Source: Geomobilimonas luticola (GTDB lineage Bacteria; Desulfobacterota; Desulfuromonadia; Geobacterales; Geobacteraceae). Taken from it: a DNA stretch of 64,000 nucleotides. Positions 17,165 to 27,683 of this stretch are shown here, piece after piece. The stretch spans positions 1 through 64,000 of the forward strand of contig NZ_JAHCVK010000008.1 in assembly GCF_018476905.1 (NCBI RefSeq). The letters run 5' to 3'. The first letter of the stretch is position 1. The number at the start of each line of letters is the position of its first letter. A program made the position numbers and the translations under genes. The notes under the pieces were generated by a model that made no database searches, had not been told where the DNA came from, and saw only the letters and a list, made by a program, of their open reading frames with translations.

Positions 17165-18637
17165 ATGCGTAAATTTGTCCGCACCATCATGGCGGGCGCC
17201 GCCGTGGCAAGCCTCGCGCTTCCGCTGTACGCCCAGGCAGCAGATCAGGACCTGCAGCAGAAGATCGACAACCTGAGCAAGGAAGTCGAAGCACTGAAGC
17301 AGCAGACCAAGAAAACCGAAGAGAAATCCATTGGCAAATGGCTCACCATCGGTGGCGACTACCGGTTCCGTGTCGACTCGCTGCGCGGCGAGGTGCCTGA
17401 TTACTGGCAGTACATGGGCCCGTCGGCCATGCCGGTACTGATGCCCGGATACAAACCGAAGAACGATACCCTCATGACCAACCGTTTCGGCCTCAACCTG
17501 AAAGCCAAGGCCACCAAGGACGTGACCGTCACAACCCGTCTGTTGATGTACAAGACGACGGGCAACGCCACCGACCAGGCTACCAATGCCGGCTTTTTTG
17601 CCGATCGCAATTCCATCCTGGACGGATCCATCGGTCACGTCCCGAGCGACAACACCCTGCGGGTAGACCAGGTCTTCGCCACCTGGAGCAATATCGCCGA
17701 CCAGCCGATCTGGTTCTCCGTCGGCCGTCGCCCCTCCACCGGCGGCTCCCCCACCCATGTCCGGCAGAACAACGAGCGCCCGGGCAACGGGGGCGTTCCG
17801 GGACTGCTGGTCGACTACGCCTTTGACGGCATGACCCTCGGCTGGGCACCGGACATCGATGCGCTTCCCGGTGCCTATGCAAAGGTCTGCTACGGTCGCG
17901 GATTCGAGGCCGGCTACAGCAGCAAGAACAACCTGCGTGACACCGACATGCTCGGCGTCCAGCTTGTTCCCGTGGACACCGACCCGCTCCGGATCGATTT
18001 CCAGTGGAACCGGGGCTTCAATATCTTCGACAATCCCAACAATGTGGGTAACGAACTGGGTGACATCGACTGGTATGGCCTGGGAGCCCTCAGCACTCTC
18101 AAGAACGTCGGACCGGGCAGCCTCACCCTCTTTGCCAGCACCGGCATGAGCATCACCCATCCGAATGGCAAGCATGCCCTCCTTGCAGGTGCCGGTTCAC
18201 CCGATTCCGGCGCCGGACTGCTGGTTAACGGTCCCGAAACCGCTGACCGTACCGGTTACTCCGCCTATGTCGGCCTCCGTTACGATCTGCCGACCGGCAC
18301 CAAACTTGGTGCCGAGTACAACTATGGTTCCAAGTACTGGATGCCCTTCGACCCGGCTGCGGACGACATGTGGACCAGCAAGCTCGGCACCCGCGGCAAT
18401 GTCTACGAAGCCTACCTGATCCAGGAACTGAAGCTCGAGCCCATCTCCTCCTACCTGAGCAAGGTGTTCTTCCGTCTTGGCTACCAGTACTATGACTTCG
18501 AGTATACCGGCAGCAACAATTGGGTTGGCGCTCCGGTGAAAATTGCCGACCTGACGGCAAGCCCCATGAATGCCCAGATGTTCGCACCGCTGAAATCCGC
18601 CCAGAACGTCTACGCAACCTTTGAAGTGAAGTTCTAA
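17165..18637 (+). CDS. DUF3373-like outer-membrane porin
   Basis: 490 residues. A signal peptide (about 1-25, cut after LYAQA) and a short coiled coil (about 28-55) precede a long region of alternating strands rich in aromatic and glycine residues, ending in phenylalanine (EVKF), the usual last residue of an outer-membrane beta-barrel. It resembles the DUF3373 group found with cytochromes in Geobacter. AAAAGGAG lies upstream. Its neighbours, a small exported protein and an octahaem cytochrome, suggest a redox-related role, but a direct porin-cytochrome complex is not shown by sequence. Confidence 0.75.
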   Translation: MRKFVRTIMAGAAVASLALPLYAQAADQDLQQKIDNLSKEVEALKQQTKKTEEKSIGKWLTIGGDYRFRVDSLRGEVPDYWQYMGPSAMPVLMPGYKPKNDTLMTNRFGLNLKAKATKDVTVTTRLLMYKTTGNATDQATNAGFFADRNSILDGSIGHVPSDNTLRVDQVFATWSNIADQPIWFSVGRRPSTGGSPTHVRQNNERPGNGGVPGLLVDYAFDGMTLGWAPDIDALPGAYAKVCYGRGFEAGYSSKNNLRDTDMLGVQLVPVDTDPLRIDFQWNRGFNIFDNPNNVGNELGDIDWYGLGALSTLKNVGPGSLTLFASTGMSITHPNGKHALLAGAGSPDSGAGLLVNGPETADRTGYSAYVGLRYDLPTGTKLGAEYNYGSKYWMPFDPAADDMWTSKLGTRGNVYEAYLIQELKLEPISSYLSKVFFRLGYQYYDFEYTGSNNWVGAPVKIADLTASPMNAQMFAPLKSAQNVYATFEVKF

Positions 18638-18647
18638 TTGCACCGTT

Positions 18648-18673
18648 GCAAGGGGGTGAAATCACCCCCTTGC
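18648..18673 (+). terminator. hairpin after the porin gene
   Basis: GCAAGGGGGTGA and TCACCCCCTTGC are perfect 12-bp arms with a 2-base gap. The following T-run is poor, so it may end or stabilise the porin transcript. Confidence 0.65.
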
Positions 18674-18765
18674 TCCATAACTTTTTCCCGCAAGTAGTTG
18701 TTATGAACATTAAAAGATGTAAACTTTTCAGTAACAGGGAAGCACAGCAAAAAGGAGATATACCC

Positions 18766-19092
18766 ATGAAGAAATCAGTCGCCGTACTGCTCGTCGTAGC
18801 CATCGTAGCCCTTGGCATCTTTTCCCTCAGCGGTGTTGCCAGTGCCGAAGAGATCAAGATGGTAGGTGTCATTACCAAGATCGACATCGCCGGCAAGGAC
18901 GCCAAGACCGCAACCGCAACCCTCAAGGACAACAAAACCGAAAAACTGGTCGTGATTACCATCAACGACGACCTGACACTGGACAAGTTCAAGGACCACC
19001 GCATCGTCGAAGGGGATGAAATCAGGTGCAAGTACGAGGTTATCGACGGCAAGAACGTAAGTAAGCTCTTCAGGAAGACCGCCGGCTGCTGA
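18766..19092 (+). CDS. small exported protein of unknown function
   Basis: 108 residues from the ATG at 18766, preceded by AAGGAGATATACCC. A signal peptide (about 1-27, ending VASA) is followed by about 80 residues that alternate strand-like segments (MVGVITKID, KLVVITIND, DEIRCKYEV), suggesting a small OB-fold-like periplasmic domain. There are two cysteines, one near the C-terminus, and no haem motif. It lies between the porin and octahaem cytochrome genes and may belong to the same extracytoplasmic system. Confidence 0.7.
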   Translation: MKKSVAVLLVVAIVALGIFSLSGVASAEEIKMVGVITKIDIAGKDAKTATATLKDNKTEKLVVITINDDLTLDKFKDHRIVEGDEIRCKYEVIDGKNVSKLFRKTAGC

Positions 19093-19122
19093 GGTCCGGC
19101 ACGCGTTCATCCCTAAACGTTT

Positions 19123-19159
19123 AAATTGCAGTGCATTACCGATACGCTGCAATTTTTTT
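19123..19159 (+). terminator. terminator after the small exported protein
   Basis: AAATTGCAG (19123-19131) pairs with CTGCAATTT (19147-19155) and is followed by T residues. Confidence 0.65.
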
Positions 19160-19253
19160 CCGGCAATCAATTCGTTTATTTGAATATATTATATAAATTG
19201 ATTTTACGAATGGGTTGCGCAGCACACACCATCGCAAAGAAGGAGCAGAAACC

Positions 19254-20633
19254 ATGAAACGAACGGTAACAATCGCCTCGGCACTGCTGGCAGTTCTGTG
19301 GGGAGCCGGCACATGGGGAGCGGAACATCCGGGCAAAAGCCAGATCGAGAAAGATGGCTACAAGGGACCTGCCACCTGCGAGGAGTGCCATCCCGGCAAG
19401 ACCAAGGAATTCCTCGGCACGGTCCACTGGAAACATGCCTCCAAGGTTGACAACGTGGACAATCTGGATCCGAAGAAGGAATACGGCATGAAAAACCGGA
19501 TCTACACCATGTGCAACGGCAATGATGTTGTCAACAACCTGAAGGAAATCCCGAAAAACGCCGATGGGAAGTCCAAGTTCACCGGCTGCAACACCTGCCA
19601 CCCGGGCGATCATCTGAACGACGTGGGGAGTACTGGTCCCGCAGCTGAAAATGCAATCGACTGCCTGGTCTGCCACTCCACCGATTACGACTTCCGGCAA
19701 CGGAAACCGTTCAAGAACGAGCAGGGTCAGGTGGTCATGGGACAGGACCGGAGCACCAAGGCAGCACTGGCCATCGGCAAGCCGACGGTGAAGAACTGCA
19801 TGGTCTGCCATGAAACTGCCGGCGGGGGAGTGCTGGTCAAGCGGGGTTTCATCTTCTCCAAGGATACGGACGCCCATGCCGCCAAGGGGATGGTCTGTGT
19901 TGACTGCCACAAGACCAAGAACCACAAGATCCCCACCGGCTTCGACCCGAACAACTGGGCAAATGACGGCCTGCGGGTAGCCTGTGGCGACTGCCACGGC
20001 GACAAGCCCCACAAGAGCGCCGACTACAACCGGCATACCGCGAAAATCGCCTGCCAGACATGCCACATCCCCCGGACAGGCGGCGCCGTGGCCAAGGATT
20101 TCACCGTCTGGGAGAAAGGGTCCGACGGCTTCTACGAGCCCACCACCCTGAAGAAAGAGGCGAATGAAACCGTGCCGGTCTACGCATGGTACAACAAGAC
20201 CGTCCGCAACGAGCCCCACTTCATCGGCCCCAAAGGGAGTCGCAAGGACGGCAAGAGCAAGATATACCCCTTCAAGATCTACATGGGAAAAGCGTTCTAT
20301 GACAAAAAAACCGGCCAGCTCCTCTCCATGGACTTCGCCCCCCCCATGGCCAACGGCAATACCCGCGCCGGCGTGGAATCGGCTGCGCGAACCCTCGGCA
20401 TGAAAGACCCGGCCGCAGTGGCTAAAAATGCGGTCCCCGGCTGGCAGACCATCTATTTCGGGAGCAACCATCTGGTAACCAAGGCCAAGGCGCTGAACTG
20501 CATCAACTGCCATGGGGTCAACGGCGTCTTCAATTTCAAGGAACTCGGTTATACGGATGCCGAGATCAAAAAACTCACCAATCCGGAAATCTACTTCAAC
20601 CAGCTGATAGAGAAGCAGAAAGAGGATTGGTAA
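19254..20633 (+). CDS. octahaem c-type cytochrome, tetrathionate-reductase-like (OTR) family
   Basis: 459 residues from the ATG at 19254 (AAGGAG upstream). A signal peptide (about 1-22) is followed by eight CxxCH motifs: CEECH, CNTCH, CLVCH, CMVCH, CVDCH, CGDCH, CQTCH and CINCH. The count, the spacing and the MCNGND...[11 protein letters not shown] region resemble the octahaem OTR family, whose members can reduce tetrathionate, nitrite or hydroxylamine in vitro. The physiological substrate is unknown. The protein would be periplasmic. A strong terminator follows. Confidence 0.78.
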   Translation: MKRTVTIASALLAVLWGAGTWGAEHPGKSQIEKDGYKGPATCEECHPGKTKEFLGTVHWKHASKVDNVDNLDPKKEYGMKNRIYTMCNGNDVVNNLKEIPKNADGKSKFTGCNTCHPGDHLNDVGSTGPAAENAIDCLVCHSTDYDFRQRKPFKNEQGQVVMGQDRSTKAALAIGKPTVKNCMVCHETAGGGVLVKRGFIFSKDTDAHAAKGMVCVDCHKTKNHKIPTGFDPNNWANDGLRVACGDCHGDKPHKSADYNRHTAKIACQTCHIPRTGGAVAKDFTVWEKGSDGFYEPTTLKKEANETVPVYAWYNKTVRNEPHFIGPKGSRKDGKSKIYPFKIYMGKAFYDKKTGQLLSMDFAPPMANGNTRAGVESAARTLGMKDPAAVAKNAVPGWQTIYFGSNHLVTKAKALNCINCHGVNGVFNFKELGYTDAEIKKLTNPEIYFNQLIEKQKEDW

Positions 20634-20659
20634 TCCGTTCCTTCGTGGTATGTAATGTG

Positions 20660-20688
20660 GGCGAACCTCTGGTTCGCCTTTTTTTTTC
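20660..20688 (+). terminator. rho-independent terminator of the octahaem cytochrome gene
   Basis: GGCGAACC (20660-20667), loop TCT, GGTTCGCC (20671-20678), then ten T residues. Confidence 0.92.
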
Positions 20689-20815
20689 ATCAGCTGCCCA
20701 TATTCACCCACAAGTTGCGTGGAAATTTCTTTTGTTTTTTTCAACAAACCGTATAATTACAAATTCGAAACTTTATCACTCGCATCTATCCTGCCGATCC
20801 AATTACGGGGAAAAC

Positions 20816-23029
20816 ATGCTGAAACATATTTCGTTTGGCACCAAGCTTATTGGAGCATTCATCCTGATGGCTTTCTTTGTGGCAATAACGGGCATCTTCG
20901 GCATCCGGACCATCAATAGGGTCGGAACCGACGTGAATGCCATTATGAAAACCTCGGCGGCACAGGAGAAACAGGTGCAGCAGATGGAAACCAACCAGAA
21001 AGCATGCCGGGTGAACCTGGTGGAAGCGGCCCTGGTCCGGACCGAAAAAACCGATTTCGACAGGTATGCGGAAAATTATCGCAAAAAGAACGAGCTCTTC
21101 AAAAAGAACGTTGCCGTTATCCTGAACGGGGATAAGAAGCTGGGTGTACCGCCGGCAAAGAAGGGGAGCAGGATCGAAGAGCAGGCACGGGGGGTCCTGA
21201 CGAGTTGGTCTGAGTTCGAAAAGGTCGCCGACCGGATTCTGGCGCACAAGGCCTCACTCCTCAAGGGCCTCACGCCTGGCATCGTGGACCAGGCAGCCAA
21301 GAACGCCCTGGCGGACGACACCCTGAACACGCTCGCCCGGCAGGAGATTATGGAGTCGAGTGAAAATGCAAAACTCGACATCGATGACCTGGCCGACACG
21401 GTGGAAGGCCAGATGTTCCAGGCCGACAAGGAATCTGCAAGAATCAAGCGAAACGCCACCATGACCTTCGTGGCGGTCATTGCCCTGTCCGCGGGAATGG
21501 CGATTCTGCTCGGCATGCTGACAACGCGGAGCATTACAAGGAGAATCACGCTGATCGTGAACGCCCTGCATCGCGGAGCAGAGGGGGACCTTACCGCACG
21601 GGTGGTAATCGATTCCGGTGACGAAATGGCAAAACTGAGCGCCGACTTCAATTCCATGGCGGATCGCTTATCGGCCATGGTCGCACGGACAAACGACTCC
21701 CTCGGTAAATTGAGCCAGATAGCAGCCGATATCAGGGAGGCATCCCTGCAGGTCGTGGGGGCGGCTGAACTGCAGTCCGGCGGTGTCGCCCAGACTTCGT
21801 CAGCAGTGATGGAAATCAGTGCCACCATCAGGGAAGTGGGAACCAACGTGGACAGCCTTTCCCTGTCCGCAGCGGAAACATCGTCATCGACCCTGCAAAT
21901 GGCGGCGAGCATAGAAGAAGTGGCGCTGACCGCCGAAACCCTCAACGCAACGGTGGAAGAGGTAAGTTCCTCCATTATGCAGATGGCGGCGTCCATCAGG
22001 CAGATCGGCGCCAGTACGGCCGTACTGATGGAGGAAGCAACCACCACAGCCAGTGCCATCGAACAGATGAACATCTCCATCCGCGAAGTCGAAAAGAATA
22101 CCATGGAGACCGCCGCCATCTCGGAGACGGTGCGTCAGGACGCCGAAAAGGGGCGGAGCGCCGTGGACGCAACCATATCCGGCATTACGGATATCCGGCG
22201 GGCATCCCGCATCACTACGGAGATTATCGAATCGCTCTCGACCCGGAGCCGGGACATCGGCGCCATTCTCTCCGTTATCGACTCTGTAGCCGACCAGACC
22301 AACCTGCTGGCGCTCAATGCCGCCATCATCGCCGCGCAGGCGGGCGAACAAGGTAAGGGGTTCGCAGTGGTAGCCGACGAGATCAAGGAACTGGCTAAAC
22401 AGACGAGCAACTCCACCCGGGAGATCGCCCTGGTCATCAATGCGGTCCAGGAAGAGAGTCGGCGCGCCGTCGCCGCAATCAGCGATGCGGAACGGAGTAT
22501 AGGCAAGGGAGAACGGCTCTCCCAGCTTTCGGGCGAGGCACTGGCCCAGATTGTAAGTGGTGTCGATCGGTCATCGGAGCAGGTAAAAACCATCGCCCGC
22601 GCTACCGAGGAACAGGCAAAAGGGAGCCAGATGATTCGGGAGGCAATGGAACGGATAGCGGAGATGGTGGGCCAGATAGCCGTTGCCACTCGGGAGCAGA
22701 CCAGGGCGAGCGATCTTATCGCAGGGGCAGCGGAACGGATGAAAGGGCTCACCGGCCAGGTACGGCTCTCCACCAGGGAGCAGAGCAAGGTGGGGAATTT
22801 CATCGCCCATTCCGCCGAAAACATAACCGATATGATCCGCCGGATAAAGAGCGCCAGCGAGGAGCAGAGCCGGGGGAGCGGGCAGATCGTTGAGGCGGTG
22901 GAGAACATCCAGCAATCGGCAGCCATCAATCTGCAGGCGAGCAAGGTCATGGACCAGGCGGTGGCAAACCTCACGGACCAGATGGGGGTCATGGGGAAAG
23001 AGATGGGGCAGTTCAAGGTAACGTCATAG
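20816..23029 (+). CDS. methyl-accepting chemotaxis protein
   Basis: 737 residues from the ATG at 20816 (GGGGAAAAC just upstream). Membrane helix at about 12-32, a helical periplasmic sensor of about 185 residues (four-helix-bundle type), a second membrane helix at about 218-238, HAMP (about 240-292) and a long cytoplasmic signalling coiled coil. The hairpin tip reads [20 protein letters not shown], with I and Q where E and R are commoner. No C-terminal CheR-tethering pentapeptide is seen. It is the only receptor gene near the che-type operon at 29-43 kb. Confidence 0.92.
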   Translation: MLKHISFGTKLIGAFILMAFFVAITGIFGIRTINRVGTDVNAIMKTSAAQEKQVQQMETNQKACRVNLVEAALVRTEKTDFDRYAENYRKKNELFKKNVAVILNGDKKLGVPPAKKGSRIEEQARGVLTSWSEFEKVADRILAHKASLLKGLTPGIVDQAAKNALADDTLNTLARQEIMESSENAKLDIDDLADTVEGQMFQADKESARIKRNATMTFVAVIALSAGMAILLGMLTTRSITRRITLIVNALHRGAEGDLTARVVIDSGDEMAKLSADFNSMADRLSAMVARTNDSLGKLSQIAADIREASLQVVGAAELQSGGVAQTSSAVMEISATIREVGTNVDSLSLSAAETSSSTLQMAASIEEVALTAETLNATVEEVSSSIMQMAASIRQIGASTAVLMEEATTTASAIEQMNISIREVEKNTMETAAISETVRQDAEKGRSAVDATISGITDIRRASRITTEIIESLSTRSRDIGAILSVIDSVADQTNLLALNAAIIAAQAGEQGKGFAVVADEIKELAKQTSNSTREIALVINAVQEESRRAVAAISDAERSIGKGERLSQLSGEALAQIVSGVDRSSEQVKTIARATEEQAKGSQMIREAMERIAEMVGQIAVATREQTRASDLIAGAAERMKGLTGQVRLSTREQSKVGNFIAHSAENITDMIRRIKSASEEQSRGSGQIVEAVENIQQSAAINLQASKVMDQAVANLTDQMGVMGKEMGQFKVTS

Positions 23030-23074
23030 AAGGAGAAGAAAACTACCCCCTCATCTTTTAAGAGTGATTTTACC

Positions 23075-23103
23075 TTGACAGCATCCTGGCTTGATGCTAT
23101 AAA
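23075..23103 (+). promoter_or_regulatory. sigma-70 promoter of rpsT
   Basis: TTGACA (23075-23080), 17-bp spacer, TATAAA (23098-23103); the TTG start of rpsT is 55 bp downstream. Confidence 0.85.
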
Positions 23104-23157
23104 TTTCCTTTCTAAAAATCCTTATCCATTTACGAACATAGCAAACGGAGGTGCAGT

Positions 23158-23421
23158 TTGGCAAACCACAAGTCGGCCATCAAGAGAAACAAGCAGAACG
23201 AGAAGAAAAACGAGAGAAACAAGCATGTCCGCTCCACCCTGCGGACTTTCATAAAGCGGGTACGCGAAGCCGCCGAGCTCAAGGACACTGCCGCCGCCAA
23301 GGAAGCCCTGACCGCCGCCATCCCGGTGATCGATTCGGCTGTCACCAAAGGGGTTATACAGCGCAACACCGCTTCCCGCAACGTTTCACGCCTCACCAAG
23401 CTCGTCAACACGCTCGGCTGA
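23158..23421 (+). CDS. rpsT: 30S ribosomal protein S20
   Basis: 87 residues. The N-terminus [20 protein letters not shown] and the lysine/arginine-rich helical composition identify S20, which binds 16S rRNA. The start is TTG, preceded by GGAGG at good spacing; no ATG gives the family N-terminus. Rare starts on rpsT are known in other bacteria and fit its autoregulation. Monocistronic, with its own promoter and terminator. Confidence 0.96.
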   Translation: MANHKSAIKRNKQNEKKNERNKHVRSTLRTFIKRVREAAELKDTAAAKEALTAAIPVIDSAVTKGVIQRNTASRNVSRLTKLVNTLG

Positions 23422-23449
23422 TCGGCGTACCGCAACCGCACAATGACAT

Positions 23450-23482
23450 AAAAAAAGGCCTCCATATCGGAGGCCTTTTTTT
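23450..23482. terminator. bidirectional terminator between rpsT and holA
   Basis: AAAAAAGGCCTCC pairs with GGAGGCCTTTTTT around a short loop; T-runs exist on both strands, so it can end the converging rpsT (+) and holA (-) transcripts. It overlaps the last codon of holA. Confidence 0.9.
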
Positions 23483-24515
23483 ATCTTCCCGCCGCCCTTC
23501 GAGCCTCCCGCTTCGGGACGCCGTGTGCCATGCAGACCTGCAATACAAGCCGCTCCATAAGCATTGCCGGCTTCCCGCCGCTCGATTTCAATGCCAGGTC
23601 GGTTTCCAGCAACAGCCCGAAAATATCCCGCAGTTCCTTCACTGGAAAGTTCCGCGCCTGCTCCAAGATCCCCTTGAGAAAGTAAGGATTGATCCCCGTC
23701 AGCCGACCGATCTCCTGCTGGGGGGTTTTCCGCTCAACAAGCTCCCGCACCTTCCAGAGCTGGCGGAAATGGCGGCTGACCATGCCGAGCAGGCGAATGG
23801 GCTCCTCACCGTCACGCAGAATGGTGTGAAGATTGCGCAGCGCCCGCTCCAGGTTTTTCCCACCCAGCGCGTCGGTCAATTCGAATACGCTGTCCACCCG
23901 CGTGTCGGAAACCACCGCCTTGACGTCGGCAAGGGAGATGGCTGGCCGGTCACCCACATAGGTGGCCACCTTGTCCAGTTGCATGGAGAGTTCCTGGAGA
24001 TTCGCACCGGTAAGACAAACGAGGAACTCCGCGGCAGCCGGCTCGACCCGCTTGCCGTGCTGGGCCGCCTCCTCCCGGACAAACGGCGCCAGCTGATTTT
24101 CGTAGGGGCGTTTGAACTCCACCAGCGCCCCGTGCTTTTTCAGTTCGACGGAGAGCTTCTTCCGCTGGTCGATCTTCTCCCCCTGCAGGATGAGACAGGT
24201 GGAAGGGGATGGATTCTGCACGTATCCGGTCAGGATATCCTGGGCAACTGCGGGGAGGTCCTGGGCACGCTTGACCAGCACCACCCGCCGCTCGGCGAAC
24301 ATGGGGAGGGTCTGGGCATTCTCCACAATCTCCGCCCCCTTGCACTCGTTACCGTAGAGAACGGTCAGGTTGAAATCCCGGAAGGCGGGATCAACCACCC
24401 GCTCAAGCAGGCGCTTCACCGCACGCTCCACCAGAAACGGCTCATCACCGTACAGGTAGTAGAGAGGAGCAATCTCTCCCTTGTCAAGCGACCTGGAAAA
24501 TTCATCCGGCTTCAT
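23481..24515 (-). CDS. holA: DNA polymerase III delta subunit
   Basis: 344 residues. N-terminal PLYYLYGDEPFLVERAV and the three-domain AAA+ like layout without a functional Walker A fit HolA. As the wrench of the clamp loader it opens the beta clamp. It is the third gene of leuS-lptE-holA, an order seen in many proteobacteria, with 24 bp between lptE and holA. Confidence 0.92.
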   Translation of the reverse strand: MKPDEFSRSLDKGEIAPLYYLYGDEPFLVERAVKRLLERVVDPAFRDFNLTVLYGNECKGAEIVENAQTLPMFAERRVVLVKRAQDLPAVAQDILTGYVQNPSPSTCLILQGEKIDQRKKLSVELKKHGALVEFKRPYENQLAPFVREEAAQHGKRVEPAAAEFLVCLTGANLQELSMQLDKVATYVGDRPAISLADVKAVVSDTRVDSVFELTDALGGKNLERALRNLHTILRDGEEPIRLLGMVSRHFRQLWKVRELVERKTPQQEIGRLTGINPYFLKGILEQARNFPVKELRDIFGLLLETDLALKSSGGKPAMLMERLVLQVCMAHGVPKREARRAAGR

Positions 24516-24539
24516 CTGCGTGATAAAAACTCCCCAATC

Positions 24540-25058
24540 CTAAAATGCACTGTTCATCTGCTGATAGAACTTTTCGGCAAGACGCCGGCAGGTTTCCCTG
24601 AGGGCTTCATCCTGCGCGTTCTGCTGCAGGGCCAGATCGGCGACGGCAGGATAATCCTGGAAGTGGGACAGGCTCCCCTTCCAGAGCACCCGTTGGCTTT
24701 TCCGCTCCCTCAAGGTTGCCTCGGCGATGAGGGTCAACCGCATCAGGGCGGCCGTATCGGTTGCAAAATAGGCTACCTGGGACGTCGCATACCCGGTAAC
24801 CGCCCCCTCCACCACCAGTTCGGCATGCTCCTCCGAGACGACCAGCCCCCCGCTTCGCCGGGAGAACTCCTCCACCATCTGGCGGGTGAGGACCGCCTCA
24901 ACCTGGGGGCGGTAAATCCTGTTGGCAAACAGGGGTATGGAGACGGTTTTCCCCGCAAGGGGAGACGGACTCTCCGGCCGGTTGACCAATTGGTAGCCGC
25001 AGCCGGCAACAAGCAAGCATCCGGCTAGCAGCAGAAAACACATGACGTTACGAACCAT
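24540..25058 (-). CDS. lptE: LPS-assembly lipoprotein LptE
   Basis: 172 residues from the ATG at 25058 (AGAGG upstream). Lipobox LLVAGC puts the lipidated cysteine at about residue 18; the mature start CGYQLVNR is typical of LptE. The protein plugs the LptD barrel that inserts lipopolysaccharide into the outer leaflet. Its location between leuS and holA supports the call, since LptE sequences are poorly conserved. Confidence 0.88.
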   Translation of the reverse strand: MVRNVMCFLLLAGCLLVAGCGYQLVNRPESPSPLAGKTVSIPLFANRIYRPQVEAVLTRQMVEEFSRRSGGLVVSEEHAELVVEGAVTGYATSQVAYFATDTAALMRLTLIAEATLRERKSQRVLWKGSLSHFQDYPAVADLALQQNAQDEALRETCRRLAEKFYQQMNSAF

Positions 25059-25131
25059 GATGACCTCTGGCCGACGCTCAAGCGCGCCGGGACTTACGCA
25101 ACTCTCCTGCTCTGATGCCGGGAAACGGATT

Positions 25132-27606
25132 TCACCCCACGACAATATTAAGAAGCTTGCCGGGGACGTAGATCGCCTTGCGAATCTGCTTCCCCTCAAG
25201 CCACGACTGCACCCTTTCGTCGGCGAAGGCGGCCTGTTTGACCAGCTCCTCGGTGGCATCGGCGGGGACGGTGACCTTGCCGCGGAGCTTGCCGTTCACC
25301 TGAATCACGATGAGAAGCTCCTCGTCCACGGTGGCCGCCTCGTCCCAGACGGGCCAGCCGGCTGCCTCCACCCCTTCCTGGTGACCGATTGCCTCCCAGA
25401 GCTCTTCCGCCACGTGGGGGACAAAGGGAGAAAGGAGGAGCACAACGCTTTCAACTCCCTCCCTGAGGACGGCAGCATTTTCCGGCGCGTTCTTCGGCTC
25501 GAAGGCGTAGATGGCATTCACCAGTTCCATGACCGCTGCGATGGCGGTATTGAAATGGAACCGCTCGTCCAGATCGTCGGTCACCTTCCTGATGGTTTTG
25601 TGCACCATTCGACGCAGATTCCGGGCATTATCGGCGAGCGTAGCAGCATCGACGGGGCCGGCATGTTCGATAAAGGGGAGCGTCTCGACCACGAGCTTCC
25701 ATACCCGGTTGATGAACCGGTAACTCCCGTCGACCCCCTGGTCGCTCCAGTCCAGGTCTTTTTCCGGCGGCGCGGCAAAAAGGGAGAAAAGCCGGGCGGT
25801 GTCGGCACCGTACCGGTCGATGAGGGCATTGGGGTCGACCACGTTCCCCTTTGACTTGCTCATCTTGGCGCCATCCTTGATGACCATCCCCTGGGTGAGG
25901 AGATTGGTGAACGGTTCGTCGACGTTCACGTACCCCAGGTCGCGCAGGACCTTGGTGAAGAAGCGGGCGTAGAGCAGGTGCAGGACCGCGTGCTCGATGC
26001 CGCCGATATACTGGTCGACGGACATCCAGTACTCGGCACGGGGGGTGTCGATGGGGCCGCCGGTGAACTCGGGACAGCAGTAGCGCAGGAAATACCAGGA
26101 TGACTGGACGAAGGTGTCCATGGTGTCGGTCTCGCGGCGGGCCGGCTTGCCGCAAAGGGGACACTCCACGTTGGCGAAGGAATCGATCTTCGCCAGGGGG
26201 CTTCCCCCCTCACCGGTGAAGGCGACATCCATGGGGAGGACCACCGGCAGGTCCTTTTCCGGGACGGGCACCACCCCGCAGCTATCGCAGTAGATGACCG
26301 GAATGGGATTCCCCCAGTAGCGCTGGCGGGATATGCCCCAGTCCCGCAGGCGGAAATTGACGGTCTTCGTGCCGACCCCTTCACGGTCGAGATACTCCGC
26401 TATCTTCTCCTTCGCCTCGTCGCTGCGCATGCCGTCGAAGGGACCGGAATTGACCATGGTCCCGACCTCGATGTAAGCGGACGTCATGGTGGAAGGATCG
26501 AGCGCCTCACCCTCTGGCTGGATGACGACCTGAAGCGGCAGATCGTACTTTTTCGCAAACTCGAAGTCGCGCTGGTCGTGGGTCGGCACCGCCATGACCG
26601 CTCCGGTTCCGTACTCAAGAAGGACGAAGTTGGCAAGGTAGATGGGCATCTTTGCGTTGGTGACCGGGTTGATGCAGTAGGAACCGGTGAAGACCCCCTC
26701 CTTCTCCAGGTCTTCGGCGGTTCGCCGTATCTTGTCAGTCTTTTTTACCTTGTCGACAAACGCCGCAACCTCGGCCCTCCGCTCGGGAGTGGTAAGCTCC
26801 AGGGCCATGGGGTGCTCGGGAGCCAGGGACATGAAGGTGGCGCCGTAGAGGGTATCCTGGCGGGTGGTATAGACCCTGATCTTCCCGGTGTTCCCGTCGA
26901 GGGGGAAATCGATTTCGCAGCCGTAGCTCTTGCCGATCCAGTTGCGCTGCATGACCAGCACCCGCTCAGGCCAACCGGGGAGTTTATTGGTGTAATCGAG
27001 CAGTTCCTCGGCGTAGTCGGTTATCCGGAAAAACCACTGCTCCAGTTCCTTCTGCACGACGCTGCTGTCGCAACGCCAGCACCCCCCATCCTCAACCTGC
27101 TCGTTGGCGAGGACGGTCTCGCATTTCGGGCACCAGTTAACGTAGGAGGTCTTCTTGTAGGCAAGCCCCCGCTCGAACATCTGGAGGAAAATACGCTGCT
27201 CCCACGCGTAATACTCCACGTCACAGGTAGCCAGTTCCCGGTCCCAATCGTAGGAGAGCCCCATTTTTTTCAACTGGCCGCGCATGTACGCGATATTTTC
27301 ATGGGTCCAGGTCGCAGGATGGCTTCTGTTCTGAATGGCGGCATTTTCTGCCGGCATGCCGAAGGCGTCCCATCCCATGGGATGGAGGACATTGAACCCC
27401 TTCATCCTCTTGAAGCGGGCAACCACGTCACCGATGGAGTAGTTGCGCACATGCCCCATGTGGATGCGACCGGAAGGATAGGGAAACATCTCCAGCAGGT
27501 AATACTTCTGCTTGCCCCTGTCTTCCGTCACCTTGAAACTCTTGCTGGTTTCCCAGTGCTTCTGCCACTTTTCCTCTACATTTTTTGGAACATATTTCTC
27601 TTCCAC
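25132..27606 (-). CDS. leuS: leucyl-tRNA synthetase
   Basis: 824 residues, class Ia synthetase. HMGHVRN is the HIGH motif and KMSKSKGN the KMSKS loop; a CP1 editing domain with the threonine-rich site ([13 protein letters not shown]) and a zinc-type cysteine cluster (CPKCETV, CWRC) are present, and the C-terminal domain is complete. It charges tRNA-Leu. First gene of the leuS-lptE-holA set. Confidence 0.97.
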   Translation of the reverse strand: MEEKYVPKNVEEKWQKHWETSKSFKVTEDRGKQKYYLLEMFPYPSGRIHMGHVRNYSIGDVVARFKRMKGFNVLHPMGWDAFGMPAENAAIQNRSHPATWTHENIAYMRGQLKKMGLSYDWDRELATCDVEYYAWEQRIFLQMFERGLAYKKTSYVNWCPKCETVLANEQVEDGGCWRCDSSVVQKELEQWFFRITDYAEELLDYTNKLPGWPERVLVMQRNWIGKSYGCEIDFPLDGNTGKIRVYTTRQDTLYGATFMSLAPEHPMALELTTPERRAEVAAFVDKVKKTDKIRRTAEDLEKEGVFTGSYCINPVTNAKMPIYLANFVLLEYGTGAVMAVPTHDQRDFEFAKKYDLPLQVVIQPEGEALDPSTMTSAYIEVGTMVNSGPFDGMRSDEAKEKIAEYLDREGVGTKTVNFRLRDWGISRQRYWGNPIPVIYCDSCGVVPVPEKDLPVVLPMDVAFTGEGGSPLAKIDSFANVECPLCGKPARRETDTMDTFVQSSWYFLRYCCPEFTGGPIDTPRAEYWMSVDQYIGGIEHAVLHLLYARFFTKVLRDLGYVNVDEPFTNLLTQGMVIKDGAKMSKSKGNVVDPNALIDRYGADTARLFSLFAAPPEKDLDWSDQGVDGSYRFINRVWKLVVETLPFIEHAGPVDAATLADNARNLRRMVHKTIRKVTDDLDERFHFNTAIAAVMELVNAIYAFEPKNAPENAAVLREGVESVVLLLSPFVPHVAEELWEAIGHQEGVEAAGWPVWDEAATVDEELLIVIQVNGKLRGKVTVPADATEELVKQAAFADERVQSWLEGKQIRKAIYVPGKLLNIVVG

Positions 27607-27628
27607 GTGTAACCCCCCGATAAATCAG

Positions 27629-27652
27629 CAGGGCGGCCTGTGGGCCGCCCTG
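27629..27652. terminator. hairpin between the 27-haem cytochrome gene and leuS
   Basis: CAGGGCGGCC and GGCCGCCCTG, 10-bp arms with a 4-nt loop, lie after the cytochrome stop (minus strand). A T-run is weak on that side, so termination is plausible rather than certain. Confidence 0.6.
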
Positions 27653-27683
27653 TTTCAGAAATTACGTCCTGTTTCCCAAGCCT

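Noticed and set aside
19176-20747. 523-residue open frame on - opposite the octahaem cytochrome
   Set aside because: The + strand has signal peptide, eight CxxCH motifs and a good ribosome site; the minus frame reflects codon bias only.
16767-20815. GEMM-type (cyclic dinucleotide) riboswitch upstream of porin, cytochrome or receptor genes
   Set aside because: Expected in Geobacter near cytochromes, but I found no aptamer core in any of these leaders by eye. A covariance-model scan would be decisive.
23151-25028. 625-residue open frame on + opposite holA and lptE
   Set aside because: Starts inside rpsT in another frame and runs antisense through two known genes; no recognisable domain.
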